From: Microvirga makkahensis
GTDB lineage: Bacteria > Pseudomonadota > Alphaproteobacteria > Rhizobiales > Beijerinckiaceae
Reading direction: 5' to 3'
DNA: 64,000 nucleotides
NCBI RefSeq assembly: GCF_009830105.1
Contig: NZ_WURB01000005.1
Span: 289,688-353,687, forward strand
Shown here: positions 17,206-26,870 of the stretch, in pieces
How the letters are laid out: each line of letters starts with the position of its first letter
How positions within the stretch are numbered: the stretch's first letter is position 1
Position numbers and translations under genes: made by a program
Notes under the pieces: generated by a model
Database searches by the model: none
What the model saw: only the letters and a program-made list of their open reading frames with translations
What the model was told of the DNA's origin: nothing

Positions 17206-20135
17206 TGATGAGCCGCATGAGCGCTGCCGCCTTCCTCACGATATCCTCGCTTCTTACGATGCCGCAGGCTTGGTCGCAATCCTTGCCGGAACCGGAGATG
17301 CGCAATCGATTCCTGATCGAGATGCAGCATGTCGAGCAATTGCGCCAACGGCAGGATCAGGAGGCGCTTCTCGAGCAGGCACAGATTTTGTTGAAGGGGC
17401 TGCCCGTCAGCGAGACAAACCCTCTGCGAAAGGCCCGCCCTGACGAGGCCGAGCGCCTTTTGGAGCGCGCCCTAGCTTCTCCGGGACCCCGCTGGCCGGA
17501 CGCTGCCGTTCGGCGCGCCAAGATGCTGCTGAAAGACGGGGACAAGGCCTCAGGCGAGCGAGCGGCCGAGCTCCTGCGCCGCGCCGCGGCCATGCAGAAC
17601 CGGGAGGCGGCGTATCTGCTCGCAGGCCTTTTGGAGACGGGCAACTCAGTACCGCGTGATGCGGCGGCGGCCAGGGGGCTTTACCAGGTGGCCCTGCGCC
17701 TTGGCCATGGTCCCTCGGGTCTGTCCCTCGCACGTCTTGAAAGCGATGCTGCGAAGGCGAATGTTTTCGCAAGTCAAGGTTTGCGGCTTCTGTTCCAAGA
17801 GGCGCGCCAAGGAGCTGCGGATGCCGCCAAGACGCTCGCGGATCATTATCGCTCCACAGGCGACAACTCTTCCGAGCGGCTCGGTGTCGCCTTCGAATGG
17901 TACCGTCGCGCGTCTGATCTCGGGGATGCAGAAGCGTCCTTGCAGCTTGGTCGTATGCGGCAGGACGCGGGATCCCCGCTGTATCGGATCGAGGAAGCCA
18001 GATCGCATTTCCAGAAAGCAGCCAATGACGGCCTGATGGAAGCTGCTCTCGTTCTCGCCGAGGACCCTTACAATGGTGGGCGTCTGGGTGTTCCTGCCGG
18101 CGAAGCCGAACTCTGGCTGAGAAGAGCTCTCGAAACGAACTCCCCACGGGCTCTTGTGCTGGCGGTGGAAATTCGCAGCCAACAGGGTCCTGAGGGGCGC
18201 GAAGAGGCGAAGGTTCATCTCGTCGACGCCCTGAAGAACATCGACAACGACTCTGGCGTTCTCATCGCGCTAGGACGCCATCTCCGCGCCGGCGACCTTA
18301 TCGAGCGGGATATGCAGCTCTCACTGACGTTCTTCGACAGAGCCGCTGGACAGGGGAATGCAACGGCTGCTTACGAGTTCGCGCGCACGGTCCTCGCTTA
18401 TCCGGACGCTGCGACGGATTCGATGCGAAAGACGGCGATCGAGCGTCTCCAAACTTTAGGCGAGCATGGTCATGTCAAGGCTGCCATCACCTTAGGCGAC
18501 GCATTGCTGAACGGAAACGGTGTCGATCCGGAGCCGGAGGAGGCGCGCCGCTGGTATGAAAAGGCTGCCGAGGGCGGGTCGACCATGGCGCTCGTACGTC
18601 TCGGCGACTTCTATTCGAGGCGCTCTGGTCATACCGACGTCCCGCGAGCGCTCGAATGGTATCGCAAAGCAGCCGATGCGAATATTTCGACGGCAATGAT
18701 CCGGCTTGGACGCATGTACAATGAGGGGCAGGGAGTCCCACAGGATTATGCGCTGGCGGCTACATGGTTCAGCCGCGCGGCCGCAGCGGGGAGCGGGCCG
18801 GCCATGGTCGAGCTGAGCGCCCTTTACTCGCGCGCCGGAGGGCCCGGGCACTTCAATCTTGCGCGCGAGGCTCTCGAGAAAGCGGTCCGCACCGGCGATA
18901 CGCGCGCCTCCATCGCTCTCGCGAAGCTCTATCTTGCACGCGGTGAGCAGGCCTTGGCTGAAGCGGTTCTGAAGAAGACGGCGGAATCGGGTGACTCCGA
19001 GGCAGCGTTGCAGATTGCGGAGCTCTACCTCTCGCGAGGAGCCGATCAGGCCGGTCTCGCCCGTCGCTGGCTGACATCCGTAGCAAAAGCGGCCGTTAAC
19101 CAGGATGAACTGATGGTTCGTGTCGCGGTCCTGCAGATCAGCGATCCGGTAATGGTTTCCCAAGGGGCTTCCACATTGGAGGCGCTTGCACGCAAGAACA
19201 ACACCGATGCGATGACGGCTCTCGCGCAGGCTCTCCTGGGCGGGACAGGCATCGAGCCCGACCCCGCCCGCGCTGAAGTGCTGCTTCTCCGGGCTATTCA
19301 GCTAGGGAATGACGGAGCCCGTTTCGTACTCGCAAGAGCCTACCGGGAGGGGAACGGCATCGAGAAGAACCCGGCCCGCGCCGTCGCGCTCTACCGCGAG
19401 ATCTACAACGACGAGCCAGCGAATACCAATGTGCTGCTTGCCCTGGGCGACGCCTACGTTCGCGGTGAGGGCGTTCCACGCGACCGGACATTGGCTGCCC
19501 AGTTCTATGCCCTGGCTGCGAAGAATGGCGATCCAGAAGGAAAGATGCATCTGGGGATGGCGTATCTTTACGGCGGCGGCGTCCCCCGCGACGGGGCGGA
19601 GGCTGAGCGCCTTCTCTTCCAGGCTGGTGAGAGCAACCTGATGATGGCAAGGCTCCAGCTCGGAGACGCAAAAGTCTCAGGAATGGGTGTTGCCATCGAT
19701 CCCGAAGGAGCCTTTGCCTCTTACCTGCGCGCAGCGGAAGCAGGCGCTCCCGAAGCCATGATTGAGGTGGCGCGCGCACTCAGGATGGGCTTTGGCACCC
19801 AGGCTGATCCCGCTCTCGCCCAATCCTGGCTGGAGCGAGCCGCGCGCATGGGGTCGCAGGATGCCCTCTACGAGCTGTATCGCATGCATGCTGTCGGCAA
19901 GAATGCAAAGCCGCGGGAGGCCGAGCGCTGGCTCCTCCAGGCAGCACAGAATGGTCATCCCGCCGCGATGTATCATCTGGCTCTGCGCTACCAGCCCCCC
20001 GCATCCGATCAGAACAACATTGATGGCAATGAGTGGCTAGCCAAGGCGGCGCAGGCCGGTCACTGGCAGGCAATCAAAGCTATACGCAAGAAAAAGCTGC
20101 CGGAGTCCGGGGAGGGCGATGATGACGACGAATAG
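17205..20135 (+). CDS. Periplasmic Sel1-repeat protein A (AlgK-like scaffold candidate)
   Basis: 976 residues: a signal peptide (AAFLTISSLLTMPQAWSQ), then Sel1-like repeats almost to the C-terminus, for example AMIRLGRMYNEGQGVPQDYA and GKMHLGMAYLYGGGVPRDGA. There is no lipobox cysteine, unlike AlgK. Sel1 repeats are alpha-solenoids that hold protein complexes together. Given its place after algL I infer a scaffold for the envelope polysaccharide complex. The start codon ATG at 17205 overlaps the algL stop (TGATG) with GGGGA just upstream, so translation is coupled; 17208 is an alternative. The acidic tail GEGDDDDE is unusual. Confidence 0.85.
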   Translation: MMSRMSAAAFLTISSLLTMPQAWSQSLPEPEMRNRFLIEMQHVEQLRQRQDQEALLEQAQILLKGLPVSETNPLRKARPDEAERLLERALASPGPRWPDAAVRRAKMLLKDGDKASGERAAELLRRAAAMQNREAAYLLAGLLETGNSVPRDAAAARGLYQVALRLGHGPSGLSLARLESDAAKANVFASQGLRLLFQEARQGAADAAKTLADHYRSTGDNSSERLGVAFEWYRRASDLGDAEASLQLGRMRQDAGSPLYRIEEARSHFQKAANDGLMEAALVLAEDPYNGGRLGVPAGEAELWLRRALETNSPRALVLAVEIRSQQGPEGREEAKVHLVDALKNIDNDSGVLIALGRHLRAGDLIERDMQLSLTFFDRAAGQGNATAAYEFARTVLAYPDAATDSMRKTAIERLQTLGEHGHVKAAITLGDALLNGNGVDPEPEEARRWYEKAAEGGSTMALVRLGDFYSRRSGHTDVPRALEWYRKAADANISTAMIRLGRMYNEGQGVPQDYALAATWFSRAAAAGSGPAMVELSALYSRAGGPGHFNLAREALEKAVRTGDTRASIALAKLYLARGEQALAEAVLKKTAESGDSEAALQIAELYLSRGADQAGLARRWLTSVAKAAVNQDELMVRVAVLQISDPVMVSQGASTLEALARKNNTDAMTALAQALLGGTGIEPDPARAEVLLLRAIQLGNDGARFVLARAYREGNGIEKNPARAVALYREIYNDEPANTNVLLALGDAYVRGEGVPRDRTLAAQFYALAAKNGDPEGKMHLGMAYLYGGGVPRDGAEAERLLFQAGESNLMMARLQLGDAKVSGMGVAIDPEGAFASYLRAAEAGAPEAMIEVARALRMGFGTQADPALAQSWLERAARMGSQDALYELYRMHAVGKNAKPREAERWLLQAAQNGHPAAMYHLALRYQPPASDQNNIDGNEWLAKAAQAGHWQAIKAIRKKKLPESGEGDDDDE

Positions 20136-23037
20136 ACGTCCCAAGCATAACGTGAATTCCAGCGCGATGAGTGGCACCGGCATGAAACAGCTTACCCGAT
20201 TTGGCGACCTACTCGACAAGAGGATCAATCAATCGGCGGCAGGAGCTGTGATTGCGATCTCGCTTGCGGCGATAATCGTCCAGGTAGGCCCTCTTCACGC
20301 TCAAACGGCCGCACCTCGTTCCTTGGCTCCGACGACTGACTTCAGCAAGCTCTGTGTAGCTCCTCCGAAAGTCTCTCTGACCAGGGACTGGAGGAAGTGG
20401 AGTAAGGGACAGTCAATCGGCAATCTCGACGAGATGTACGATGCGGCCATGCTCTATGCGGATGGCGCGCCGCAGGTTCCCCGCGATCCGGCAACAGCCC
20501 GGAAGTTGTTGGAGGAGCTGTCTGTCCGGACATGGCCGGGAAAGGCGCGCGCTCTTTATCGCCTGGGCAAGTTGATGCTCGACCCAGCAGCGGGCCCGGT
20601 CGATGCCGAACGCGCGGCATCATTGTTCACTACTGCGACCGCCATGCTTCACATGGACGCGGCCGTTCAGCTTGCGCGACTTCATGAGACGGGGCGTATC
20701 AAAAATGCCGATGTCAAGGAAGCCGAACGCCTGCTGCGCACCGCCTCGGCCGCTGGCAACGTGGACGGCGTCATCGGGCTTGCGCGCCTTCAACAAAGCG
20801 GTCGCACCGGTGCGGTGCCCAAGACGGCCACGGATGATCTCGTCAAACTCGCTCTCCTTATTCTGTACGGCGATCTCGGCCGGGGCAAGTGCAGTTCCTT
20901 GTATGAGATCGGGACGATCCTGTCCGATGATACGCTCGTTCCGGGCGGGTTGCCGGAATCGATAAGGTGGTTCGAAGCCGCGGCGCGACAGGGAGATCAC
21001 CGCGGCGATCTGGCACTTGCCGAAATTTACATGCAGCGGCGGGCCGTAGCCACGCCGGATGTCGTCGTCCGACATCTCACCCGAGCTGCAGAGGCAGGAT
21101 GGGCCCAGGCCATGACTTCGCTGGGCGAGTATTACCTGCGGGGCGAAGGAGCGCCCAAGGACATCGCCAAGGGCGTGGCATGGCTTGAGAAGGCAGGCAC
21201 CTATGCGGATATCGACGCCTACAAGCTCCTGGCGCGTCACTACCGGGGAGAGTTCGGCTCAGCTCCCGATCTCCCGAAGGCAGTGGAGGCACTTTCCCGT
21301 GCCGTCGCCCTGCCAGGTCATGGCACAAGCGTTCTCGTGTCGCTGGCCCGCCTTTATGCCGCCGGGATCCGAGGACAGCCGGATATCGAGAGCGCGCTTG
21401 CACTTTATCGACAGGCTGCGGATCGTGGTGATCCCTCCGGTCTGACGGAGCTTGCCAAACTCCTGTTGGCCAGGCCGCAGGATGCCGAAGGGACGGATGT
21501 GGTCGCGCTTCTCAAGGATGCGGCAGACCGCGGCAGTCCCGATGCGATGGGGCTACTTTCCGATCTCTACGAATGCAGCGCCGTTGTTTCTCCAGACATG
21601 GAGCAGGCACGTTCATGGCTCGTGCGCGCAGCCGCGGCGGGACACCCGCGCAGCATCGCGGCTCTTGCTTCCAGGGCCGGAGCCGATCCGGAGATGACCC
21701 GTCGAAACATGGAAGCTCTCAAGGGCGCCGCAGAGGAGGGAGATCGTGAGAGCATGGTGCTCCTGTCCTTTGCCTACAGAACGGGCCAAGGCCTCGACCG
21801 TGACGAACGTCTGGCTGCCAAATGGCAGGAGGCCGCGCTTGCTCCCGGCGAAGACCGCTCCCGGGCCCAACTTCTCCTGGCCCGCAAACTCCTGAACGGA
21901 GAGAGGGGTGGGGCTGACGAGGGTTTCGCTCGGGGCCTGCTCGAGGAAGTTGCGAGAGATGGCGATGCGAATGCGGCGTTCGAACTGGGGCGCCTTCTGG
22001 TTTCGGCTGCCCAGTCCGACGGAGACGCGCGCGCCCGGGGTGTGGCGCTTCTACAGAAAGCGGCCGCGTCGGGGATTGCTCCTGCGATGGCGATACTGGC
22101 GGACCAGCCCGACGATCAACTCCGATCCACCGGCAGGACGGCAGCCGAATGGAGGCGCTCGGCAGCGGAGGCCGGCAACGCCCGCGCAGCGATCTCGCTC
22201 GCGGCTCTCGCGAAGGATCCGTCGGAAGCGTCGGCCTGGATTGCCAGGGTCGAATCCCTGCCTGTTTGTTCCGCAAGAGACATGGTGGAGCTGGCCCAGA
22301 TCCAGTCACGGGTCAACGGATCCCGGGGAGCCGAGCAGGCCCGCATCTGGATTCAGAGGGCCGTCGACACCATGAAGTTCAGCGAGCCGGATTCCGCGAC
22401 GCTCTTCCTGATAGGACGTACCATGCTCGAGGGCGTTGGCGGGGCATCGGACCAGCAGGCGGCACTGGCATATATCAAACGTTCCGCAGACGCGGGAAAA
22501 GTAGAGGCCATGCGCTTCCTCGGACGCCATTATGCCTCCGGAGCTTTGGGAGAGGGCGATAACGGCCTTGCCATCGAGTGGCTGGCCCGAGCCTTGCAGG
22601 GTGGAGACGAGGGGGCTGCAACAGATTTGGCGCGTCTGGCCGCGAGTGCGGAGGAAGACGCCCCGGCCGCCATCGCTGCGCTGAGGGCAGCTGCCGAGGC
22701 TGGTTTCGCCCCGGCGGTGCGCGAGTACGGGCGAAGCCTGCAGTTCGGCTTTGGCGGTGCCGCCGATCCTGCACAGGGAGCAGCCTGGCTGCGAAAGGCG
22801 GCTGATGCGGGTGACGTGATGGCGATGAAGGAGCTCTCCCGCGCATACGCGTCAGGCTATGGCGTGGAGCTCTCGGCCAATGCCAGCACCGATTGGCTGC
22901 TGCGCGCGGCCAATGCGGGTGATGCAGAGGCCATGTACGGTGTCAGCCTCGCCATGACTCTCGGGTTCGGAACCGAGGTGAATACCGAAGCGGCGCAGAA
23001 ATGGCTCGCCACCGCCGAGGCGACGGCACGCAGGTGA
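20119..23037 (+). CDS. Sel1-repeat protein B, large envelope scaffold candidate
   Basis: 972 residues. A long basic N-region (about 40 residues) precedes a hydrophobic segment (AGAVIAISLAAIIVQVGPLHAQ), which may be a signal peptide or an uncleaved inner-membrane anchor. Sel1 repeats fill the rest (MTSLGEYYLRGEGAPKDIAK, AVREYGRSLQFGFGGAADPA). It is a paralogue in style and size of the preceding protein, and the reading frames overlap by 17 bases with GGAG before the ATG. Likely periplasmic; function is inferred only from the operon. A second giant Sel1 protein in one polysaccharide operon is unusual. Confidence 0.83.
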   Translation: MMTTNRRPKHNVNSSAMSGTGMKQLTRFGDLLDKRINQSAAGAVIAISLAAIIVQVGPLHAQTAAPRSLAPTTDFSKLCVAPPKVSLTRDWRKWSKGQSIGNLDEMYDAAMLYADGAPQVPRDPATARKLLEELSVRTWPGKARALYRLGKLMLDPAAGPVDAERAASLFTTATAMLHMDAAVQLARLHETGRIKNADVKEAERLLRTASAAGNVDGVIGLARLQQSGRTGAVPKTATDDLVKLALLILYGDLGRGKCSSLYEIGTILSDDTLVPGGLPESIRWFEAAARQGDHRGDLALAEIYMQRRAVATPDVVVRHLTRAAEAGWAQAMTSLGEYYLRGEGAPKDIAKGVAWLEKAGTYADIDAYKLLARHYRGEFGSAPDLPKAVEALSRAVALPGHGTSVLVSLARLYAAGIRGQPDIESALALYRQAADRGDPSGLTELAKLLLARPQDAEGTDVVALLKDAADRGSPDAMGLLSDLYECSAVVSPDMEQARSWLVRAAAAGHPRSIAALASRAGADPEMTRRNMEALKGAAEEGDRESMVLLSFAYRTGQGLDRDERLAAKWQEAALAPGEDRSRAQLLLARKLLNGERGGADEGFARGLLEEVARDGDANAAFELGRLLVSAAQSDGDARARGVALLQKAAASGIAPAMAILADQPDDQLRSTGRTAAEWRRSAAEAGNARAAISLAALAKDPSEASAWIARVESLPVCSARDMVELAQIQSRVNGSRGAEQARIWIQRAVDTMKFSEPDSATLFLIGRTMLEGVGGASDQQAALAYIKRSADAGKVEAMRFLGRHYASGALGEGDNGLAIEWLARALQGGDEGAATDLARLAASAEEDAPAAIAALRAAAEAGFAPAVREYGRSLQFGFGGAADPAQGAAWLRKAADAGDVMAMKELSRAYASGYGVELSANASTDWLLRAANAGDAEAMYGVSLAMTLGFGTEVNTEAAQKWLATAEATARR

Positions 23038-23103
23038 TCATTCGAAAACGGCGGCCACGAAACGGGTTCTCGATAGCCGCGAACTAACGCAGAGGAGAAG
23101 ACG

Positions 23104-24435
23104 ATGGTCAGAACGAGTCATATTTTGCTCCTGAGCTGTCTCCTGGCGAGCACTGCGCTCGCGGCTCCGGCAAGGCAGGCAGCTGCGCCTGCTGCATCGC
23201 CGGCGGCGCAAGCCAGCCCAAGTGCGGCGCAGCTGAAGGCGATGTCTACGATACGCCTTCTCAAGCTCGGTCAGGTTGCATTGTCGGCAAAGGTCGAAAC
23301 ACCGGGGTTCGTGACAGGTCTCGAGGCGCTGAAGATTGCATCGTCCCGTGGAGACCGCACAGCAACGCGGATGTTGGGCAAGGTCATGACGCGCCACCAG
23401 ATTTCCATGGCGTCGAATGGACCGAAGCGTATTGAAAGCAGGTTGAGATATGAAGCGATGCGCGGAGCGTCCAGCTCGGTGCTGGCTGTTGCGGGCATGT
23501 ATGATCGCGGCGATGGTGTTCCCGTCGATACGAGGAAAGCGGCCGAATGGTATCTCTGGGCCGCGCGTGTCGGCAATCGCCGGGCGATGGCGAACGTGGC
23601 TTACGCCTATGGGACCGGCCGGGGTGTTGAGCGAAATGAGGAGGCTGCTCTGAAATGGCTCGAGGAAGTCAATCCCGGTCGTCGCCGCATGACTCTCGTT
23701 GATATCGGCTGGGCGCTGGTAAACGGATCAGAGGGAAGTGTCGACATGCCTGCGGCTTTGCGCTTCTTCGAGAGAGCTGCGCAGATTAGTCCTAACGTCG
23801 CCTACCAGGTTGCACTCGATCTGGAACGTGGAACGAAGGGCGCCCAGAACCGGGAAGCGGCCGGGCACTTGATCAAGGTCGCTGCCGAACGGGGCGACAG
23901 TGCTGCCGCGACGCATCTTGCGAACATGCTCGCCGGCAGCGACAAGCCGGAGGATCAGCGTCAAGCAGTGCAATGGTACGGGTTGGCGGCGCAGGACAAG
24001 GAGAACTCGGCTGCTGGCCAGGGACTTTCCCGGCTTTTGGCCCTGCGCCCGAACAGCGATCTCGTGCCCAGCATCGTCGCAGGCCTGGAGAAGGCCGCAG
24101 CGGCGGGCAATCACGAGGCCTTGATCGGATTGGCGCAAGCCTATTCCGAGGGAAGAGGTGTCGAAGCCTCGCCGGAACGCGCCGCAAGCCTCCTGCAGCG
24201 AGCAGCCGATGCCGGCATCCCGGAAGCGAAGTACAGACTCGGCTTGATGTACAAATCCGGTATCGGTGTCGGCATGGATCTGAGCAAGGCCATAGAGCTG
24301 ATGAGCAGCGCCCAGGAAAGCGGATTCCCGCTGGCTGCCGTGGCCCTGAGCTCTATGATCGATCAATCGTCCACCAGCTCGGTCCCTGAGCAGGCGGCGC
24401 CCAAGGCGGAAGAGGGCGGAACTGCAGTCAAGTGA
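23104..24435 (+). CDS. Sel1-repeat protein C
   Basis: 443 residues with a short signal peptide (ILLLSCLLASTALA, cleavage before APARQ), an Ala/Pro-rich linker, then Sel1 repeats (AGMYDRGDGVPVDTRKAAEW, ALIGLAQAYSEGRGVEASPE, YRLGLMYKSGIGVGMDLSK). Cys12 lies in LLSC, which is a poor lipobox, so I do not call it a lipoprotein. Its size is near that of Pseudomonas AlgK, making it the closest functional candidate for AlgK. AGGAGA precedes the ATG. It is the last gene of the operon; a hairpin follows at 24446. Confidence 0.84.
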   Translation: MVRTSHILLLSCLLASTALAAPARQAAAPAASPAAQASPSAAQLKAMSTIRLLKLGQVALSAKVETPGFVTGLEALKIASSRGDRTATRMLGKVMTRHQISMASNGPKRIESRLRYEAMRGASSSVLAVAGMYDRGDGVPVDTRKAAEWYLWAARVGNRRAMANVAYAYGTGRGVERNEEAALKWLEEVNPGRRRMTLVDIGWALVNGSEGSVDMPAALRFFERAAQISPNVAYQVALDLERGTKGAQNREAAGHLIKVAAERGDSAAATHLANMLAGSDKPEDQRQAVQWYGLAAQDKENSAAGQGLSRLLALRPNSDLVPSIVAGLEKAAAAGNHEALIGLAQAYSEGRGVEASPERAASLLQRAADAGIPEAKYRLGLMYKSGIGVGMDLSKAIELMSSAQESGFPLAAVALSSMIDQSSTSSVPEQAAPKAEEGGTAVK

Positions 24436-24445
24436 TCGTCACTTC

Positions 24446-24478
24446 TCCCACCAGCTGCGTCGGGGCCAGCCGGTGGGA
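24446..24478. terminator. Hairpin between convergent genes
   Basis: TCCCACC at 24446-24452 pairs with GGTGGGA at 24472-24478 around a GC-rich loop. It lies just after the last Sel1 gene and before the 3' end of the minus-strand beta-helix gene, so it could end both transcripts. There is no long T-tract. Confidence 0.5.
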
Positions 24479-24486
24479 ACGCACCT

Positions 24487-25563
24487 CTAACACTTCTGGC
24501 GCGGGTTGATCTTCGCGGCGAACTCGCCCTTAACACCGGTGTCCTTTCCCGCGATCGTATTGCCGCAGATCTTTCCTTGTGGTCCCCGCTGGACCTTCAG
24601 GCTGCCAAAGGCATTGTCGCGGAGGGTGTTGGAATAGGCATCGTTGCCGGTTCCATCATTGTCATCGTCGCCGCCAAGGCGAATGCCGGCACCCCGGTTC
24701 CCGTAGACGACGTTATGGCGGAACGTGTTGCCGCTGCCACGCGCATCGAGTCCTGCGGATTGTCTGTCGCGCTGGCCCGTGCAGCTATTGTGCTCCACGA
24801 TGTTTCCGGAGGAGCCTTCCTTGATATCCACACACTCGTTACCGCGCGTGTTGAATGTGTTGTGATGGATCCAGTTCGCGTCAGAACGGTCTATGGATGC
24901 ATCTGGTACGCCTCGCCCCCCAAGCTGCTCAGGAGCAGTGCCGATATACACGCCCTCGCCATTCTTGCCTCCGTCCTTGTACACGAAATCGTAGACTCCG
25001 CAGTTCTCGATCGTCGAATTGGCGATCTCGTTGCGTTGCGCCTGATAGCGCAGTCTCACACATTCTCCACCTGCATTCAGGAGCCTCATGCGAATGATGC
25101 GGAGGCCTGTGACGCCGTCGCCAGGTCTGTTTCCAACTGCATAGATGAGCTTATCCCGATAACTGTCCTTGCTCTGTGCCGGACTGTGCCTACCGTCGAT
25201 GGTGAAGCCATGCAGCTCAATGAAGTCATGGTTGATTTCAGCGACCCGGCTGGCGCCTGCACCAGAGACAACGGCATTGCGTCCGCCTCTGATGACGATA
25301 GGCCGTCCGGGCTGCCCGTTTCTGACGGTTCTGAAATCCTGAAAGTAGCGGCCAGCTGCGAGCTCGATCGTGTCGCCTGGCTTTGCCCGCTCCAATGCCC
25401 CTTGAATAGTCTGAAGTGGATCGGATCTCGAGCCGGTCCCCGCGGCACTGCCGTAAGGGGCTACAAAATATGTCTCCGCGCACGCTCCCGCTGCGGATGA
25501 CCCGAGGCATATCGCCAGCAGCAATGTCCGCAGCTTGATGCGAGCGGAGAATTCCCCATTCAT
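24487..25563 (-). CDS. Secreted right-handed parallel beta-helix protein (possible polysaccharide lyase)
   Basis: 358 residues with a signal peptide (LLLAICLGSSAAGACAE). The N-terminus after it (TYFVAPYGSAAGTGSRSDPL, then AKPGDTIELAAGRY) is the DUF1565-like start of many secreted pectate-lyase-fold proteins. The middle holds beta-helix rungs: NECVDIKEGSSGNIVEHN, SGNTFRHNVVYGNRGAGIRL. The family includes pectate and alginate lyases (PL6/PL9-like) as well as inert proteins; I cannot assign catalytic residues. Next to an alginate-type operon it may cut or bind the polymer. AGGAG lies six bases before the ATG. It converges on the operon from its own promoter. Confidence 0.75.
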   Translation of the reverse strand: MNGEFSARIKLRTLLLAICLGSSAAGACAETYFVAPYGSAAGTGSRSDPLQTIQGALERAKPGDTIELAAGRYFQDFRTVRNGQPGRPIVIRGGRNAVVSGAGASRVAEINHDFIELHGFTIDGRHSPAQSKDSYRDKLIYAVGNRPGDGVTGLRIIRMRLLNAGGECVRLRYQAQRNEIANSTIENCGVYDFVYKDGGKNGEGVYIGTAPEQLGGRGVPDASIDRSDANWIHHNTFNTRGNECVDIKEGSSGNIVEHNSCTGQRDRQSAGLDARGSGNTFRHNVVYGNRGAGIRLGGDDDNDGTGNDAYSNTLRDNAFGSLKVQRGPQGKICGNTIAGKDTGVKGEFAAKINPRQKC

Positions 25564-25951
25564 GTGAATCTCCTGATCGGCGAATGTCTGGTGTCGCCAA
25601 GCCGTTCCTCCGGGCAGTTCCGGCTGGCTCGAAGCAGTGTACGGGATTGCCCATGAAGATCTAAGAACAGCATATCGCGCTTGCTATTTCTGCCGGAATC
25701 ACTCCCGACGCTTCTTGTATGAAATAGCCTGTTTGATGAGGCTTTCACGGAGAAGTGTCACCTTTGTGGCGGCGGTGAAATTGATTTCGTCCGCTGTATA
25801 TAAGCAGTCGTCTCGAAATGCGAAAAGTCACAACCACACGTCATTCAGCCTGTTACTCCCTAAGCAGTAACTGGTACCTCCTTTGCCTCAGTAGTCCAGG
25901 ACACGGCTCGCCGTATAATCGGGGGTAATCTTTGCGGAAAGGCTCCCCCGT
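25564..25951. promoter_or_regulatory. Divergent intergenic region
   Basis: 388 bases between the minus-strand beta-helix gene and the plus-strand LuxR-type regulator; promoters for both are expected. The part from about 25690 to 25880 is visibly AT-richer. I see no credible small gene and no convincing -35/-10 pair. TATATA at 25797 is preceded by TTGATT only ten bases upstream, too close for a standard promoter. Confidence 0.4.
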
Positions 25952-26692
25952 ATGACAAACATGCTTCAGGTCACCACGATCTTGGGCTGCAAAAATTCCA
26001 TGCTCCGCGAAGGCATCAGGCATATTCTATCGAGCACGCGGTACAAGGTGCATCCCGAGGACTTGAGCTGTCGAGGTACGTCAGCGCCGCAGATTTATGG
26101 TCACGAACCTTTTCTCTTCATTATCGATAGTAATCTCTACCCGAACGGACCAACGGCCATCGTCCGGGATCTGAAAGGGCAGCATAGCGAGGCGCGTGTC
26201 GTGATTCTCGCAGACGGGTTCGACTTCGAGGAAATGAAGCTCTCACTCCAAGCTGGCGCAGATGGTTATTGTCTTGCGACGACAGGATGCGAGGCGCTGA
26301 TCAAGTACTTGGATCTCGTCATGTTGGGGGAAGTGGTTTTCCCATCATCGCCTCTTCTGAATGCCATGTCATCTTTGAGCGAGACCGCGAATGTTCGCAA
26401 GGAGAGCGCTTCGGTTGCAATGTCTCCTCTTCATTCGGAACGGCTGACCGAGGCGAAGGAATCCGTGATCCGGACGTTGTCGAGCCGGGAAGCGGAGATT
26501 CTCCAATGCCTGATGGAAGGCGCGCCGAACAAGGTGATCGCTCGCAGACTCGAGGTTGCCGAGGCAACCGTCAAGGTTCACATCAAGGCGATCCTAAGAA
26601 AGATCCGCGTCGCCAACCGTACCCAGGCGGCCATGTGGGCCGTCAACCATCTGTCGGACGCAAGTCCGGAGACTCTGTGGCCCCAAGCCTAA
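25952..26692 (+). CDS. LuxR/NarL-type response regulator with atypical receiver (copy 1)
   Basis: 246 residues. The N-terminal receiver-like domain (about 1-130) keeps a possible phospho-acceptor in FLFIIDSN. It lacks the acidic pair that binds magnesium (TTILGCKN where LIVDD is usual) and the conserved switch Thr (VVILADG). The conserved Lys is also missing (YCLATT). The C-terminal HTH (LSSREAEILQCLMEGAPNK, EATVKVHIKAILRKI) is a sound LuxR/NarL DNA-binding domain. It is paralogous to the regulator at 27482 and lies beside the polysaccharide genes, so it may regulate them independently of a kinase. There is no kinase gene adjacent. Confidence 0.87.
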   Translation: MTNMLQVTTILGCKNSMLREGIRHILSSTRYKVHPEDLSCRGTSAPQIYGHEPFLFIIDSNLYPNGPTAIVRDLKGQHSEARVVILADGFDFEEMKLSLQAGADGYCLATTGCEALIKYLDLVMLGEVVFPSSPLLNAMSSLSETANVRKESASVAMSPLHSERLTEAKESVIRTLSSREAEILQCLMEGAPNKVIARRLEVAEATVKVHIKAILRKIRVANRTQAAMWAVNHLSDASPETLWPQA

Positions 26693-26870
26693 AACATTCT
26701 CGGCGAAGTGGCTCCGGCTCGCCGCCTGAAAATGCGGCGAACCAAAGAAGAGCCGTGGTTCCACGTTGAGGGATACATCCGAGCCTGCGGATCGTGCTGG
26801 GTTGCCGCTCTCGCTGCGCGACAGACTTCAGAATAACAGTCCGGGTACAGTTCTGGTCTTAGGCGACGGC

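Noticed and set aside
24577..25500. A 307-residue plus-strand frame opposite the beta-helix gene
   Set aside because: The minus-strand product has a signal peptide, ribosome site and beta-helix motifs; the plus frame has none.
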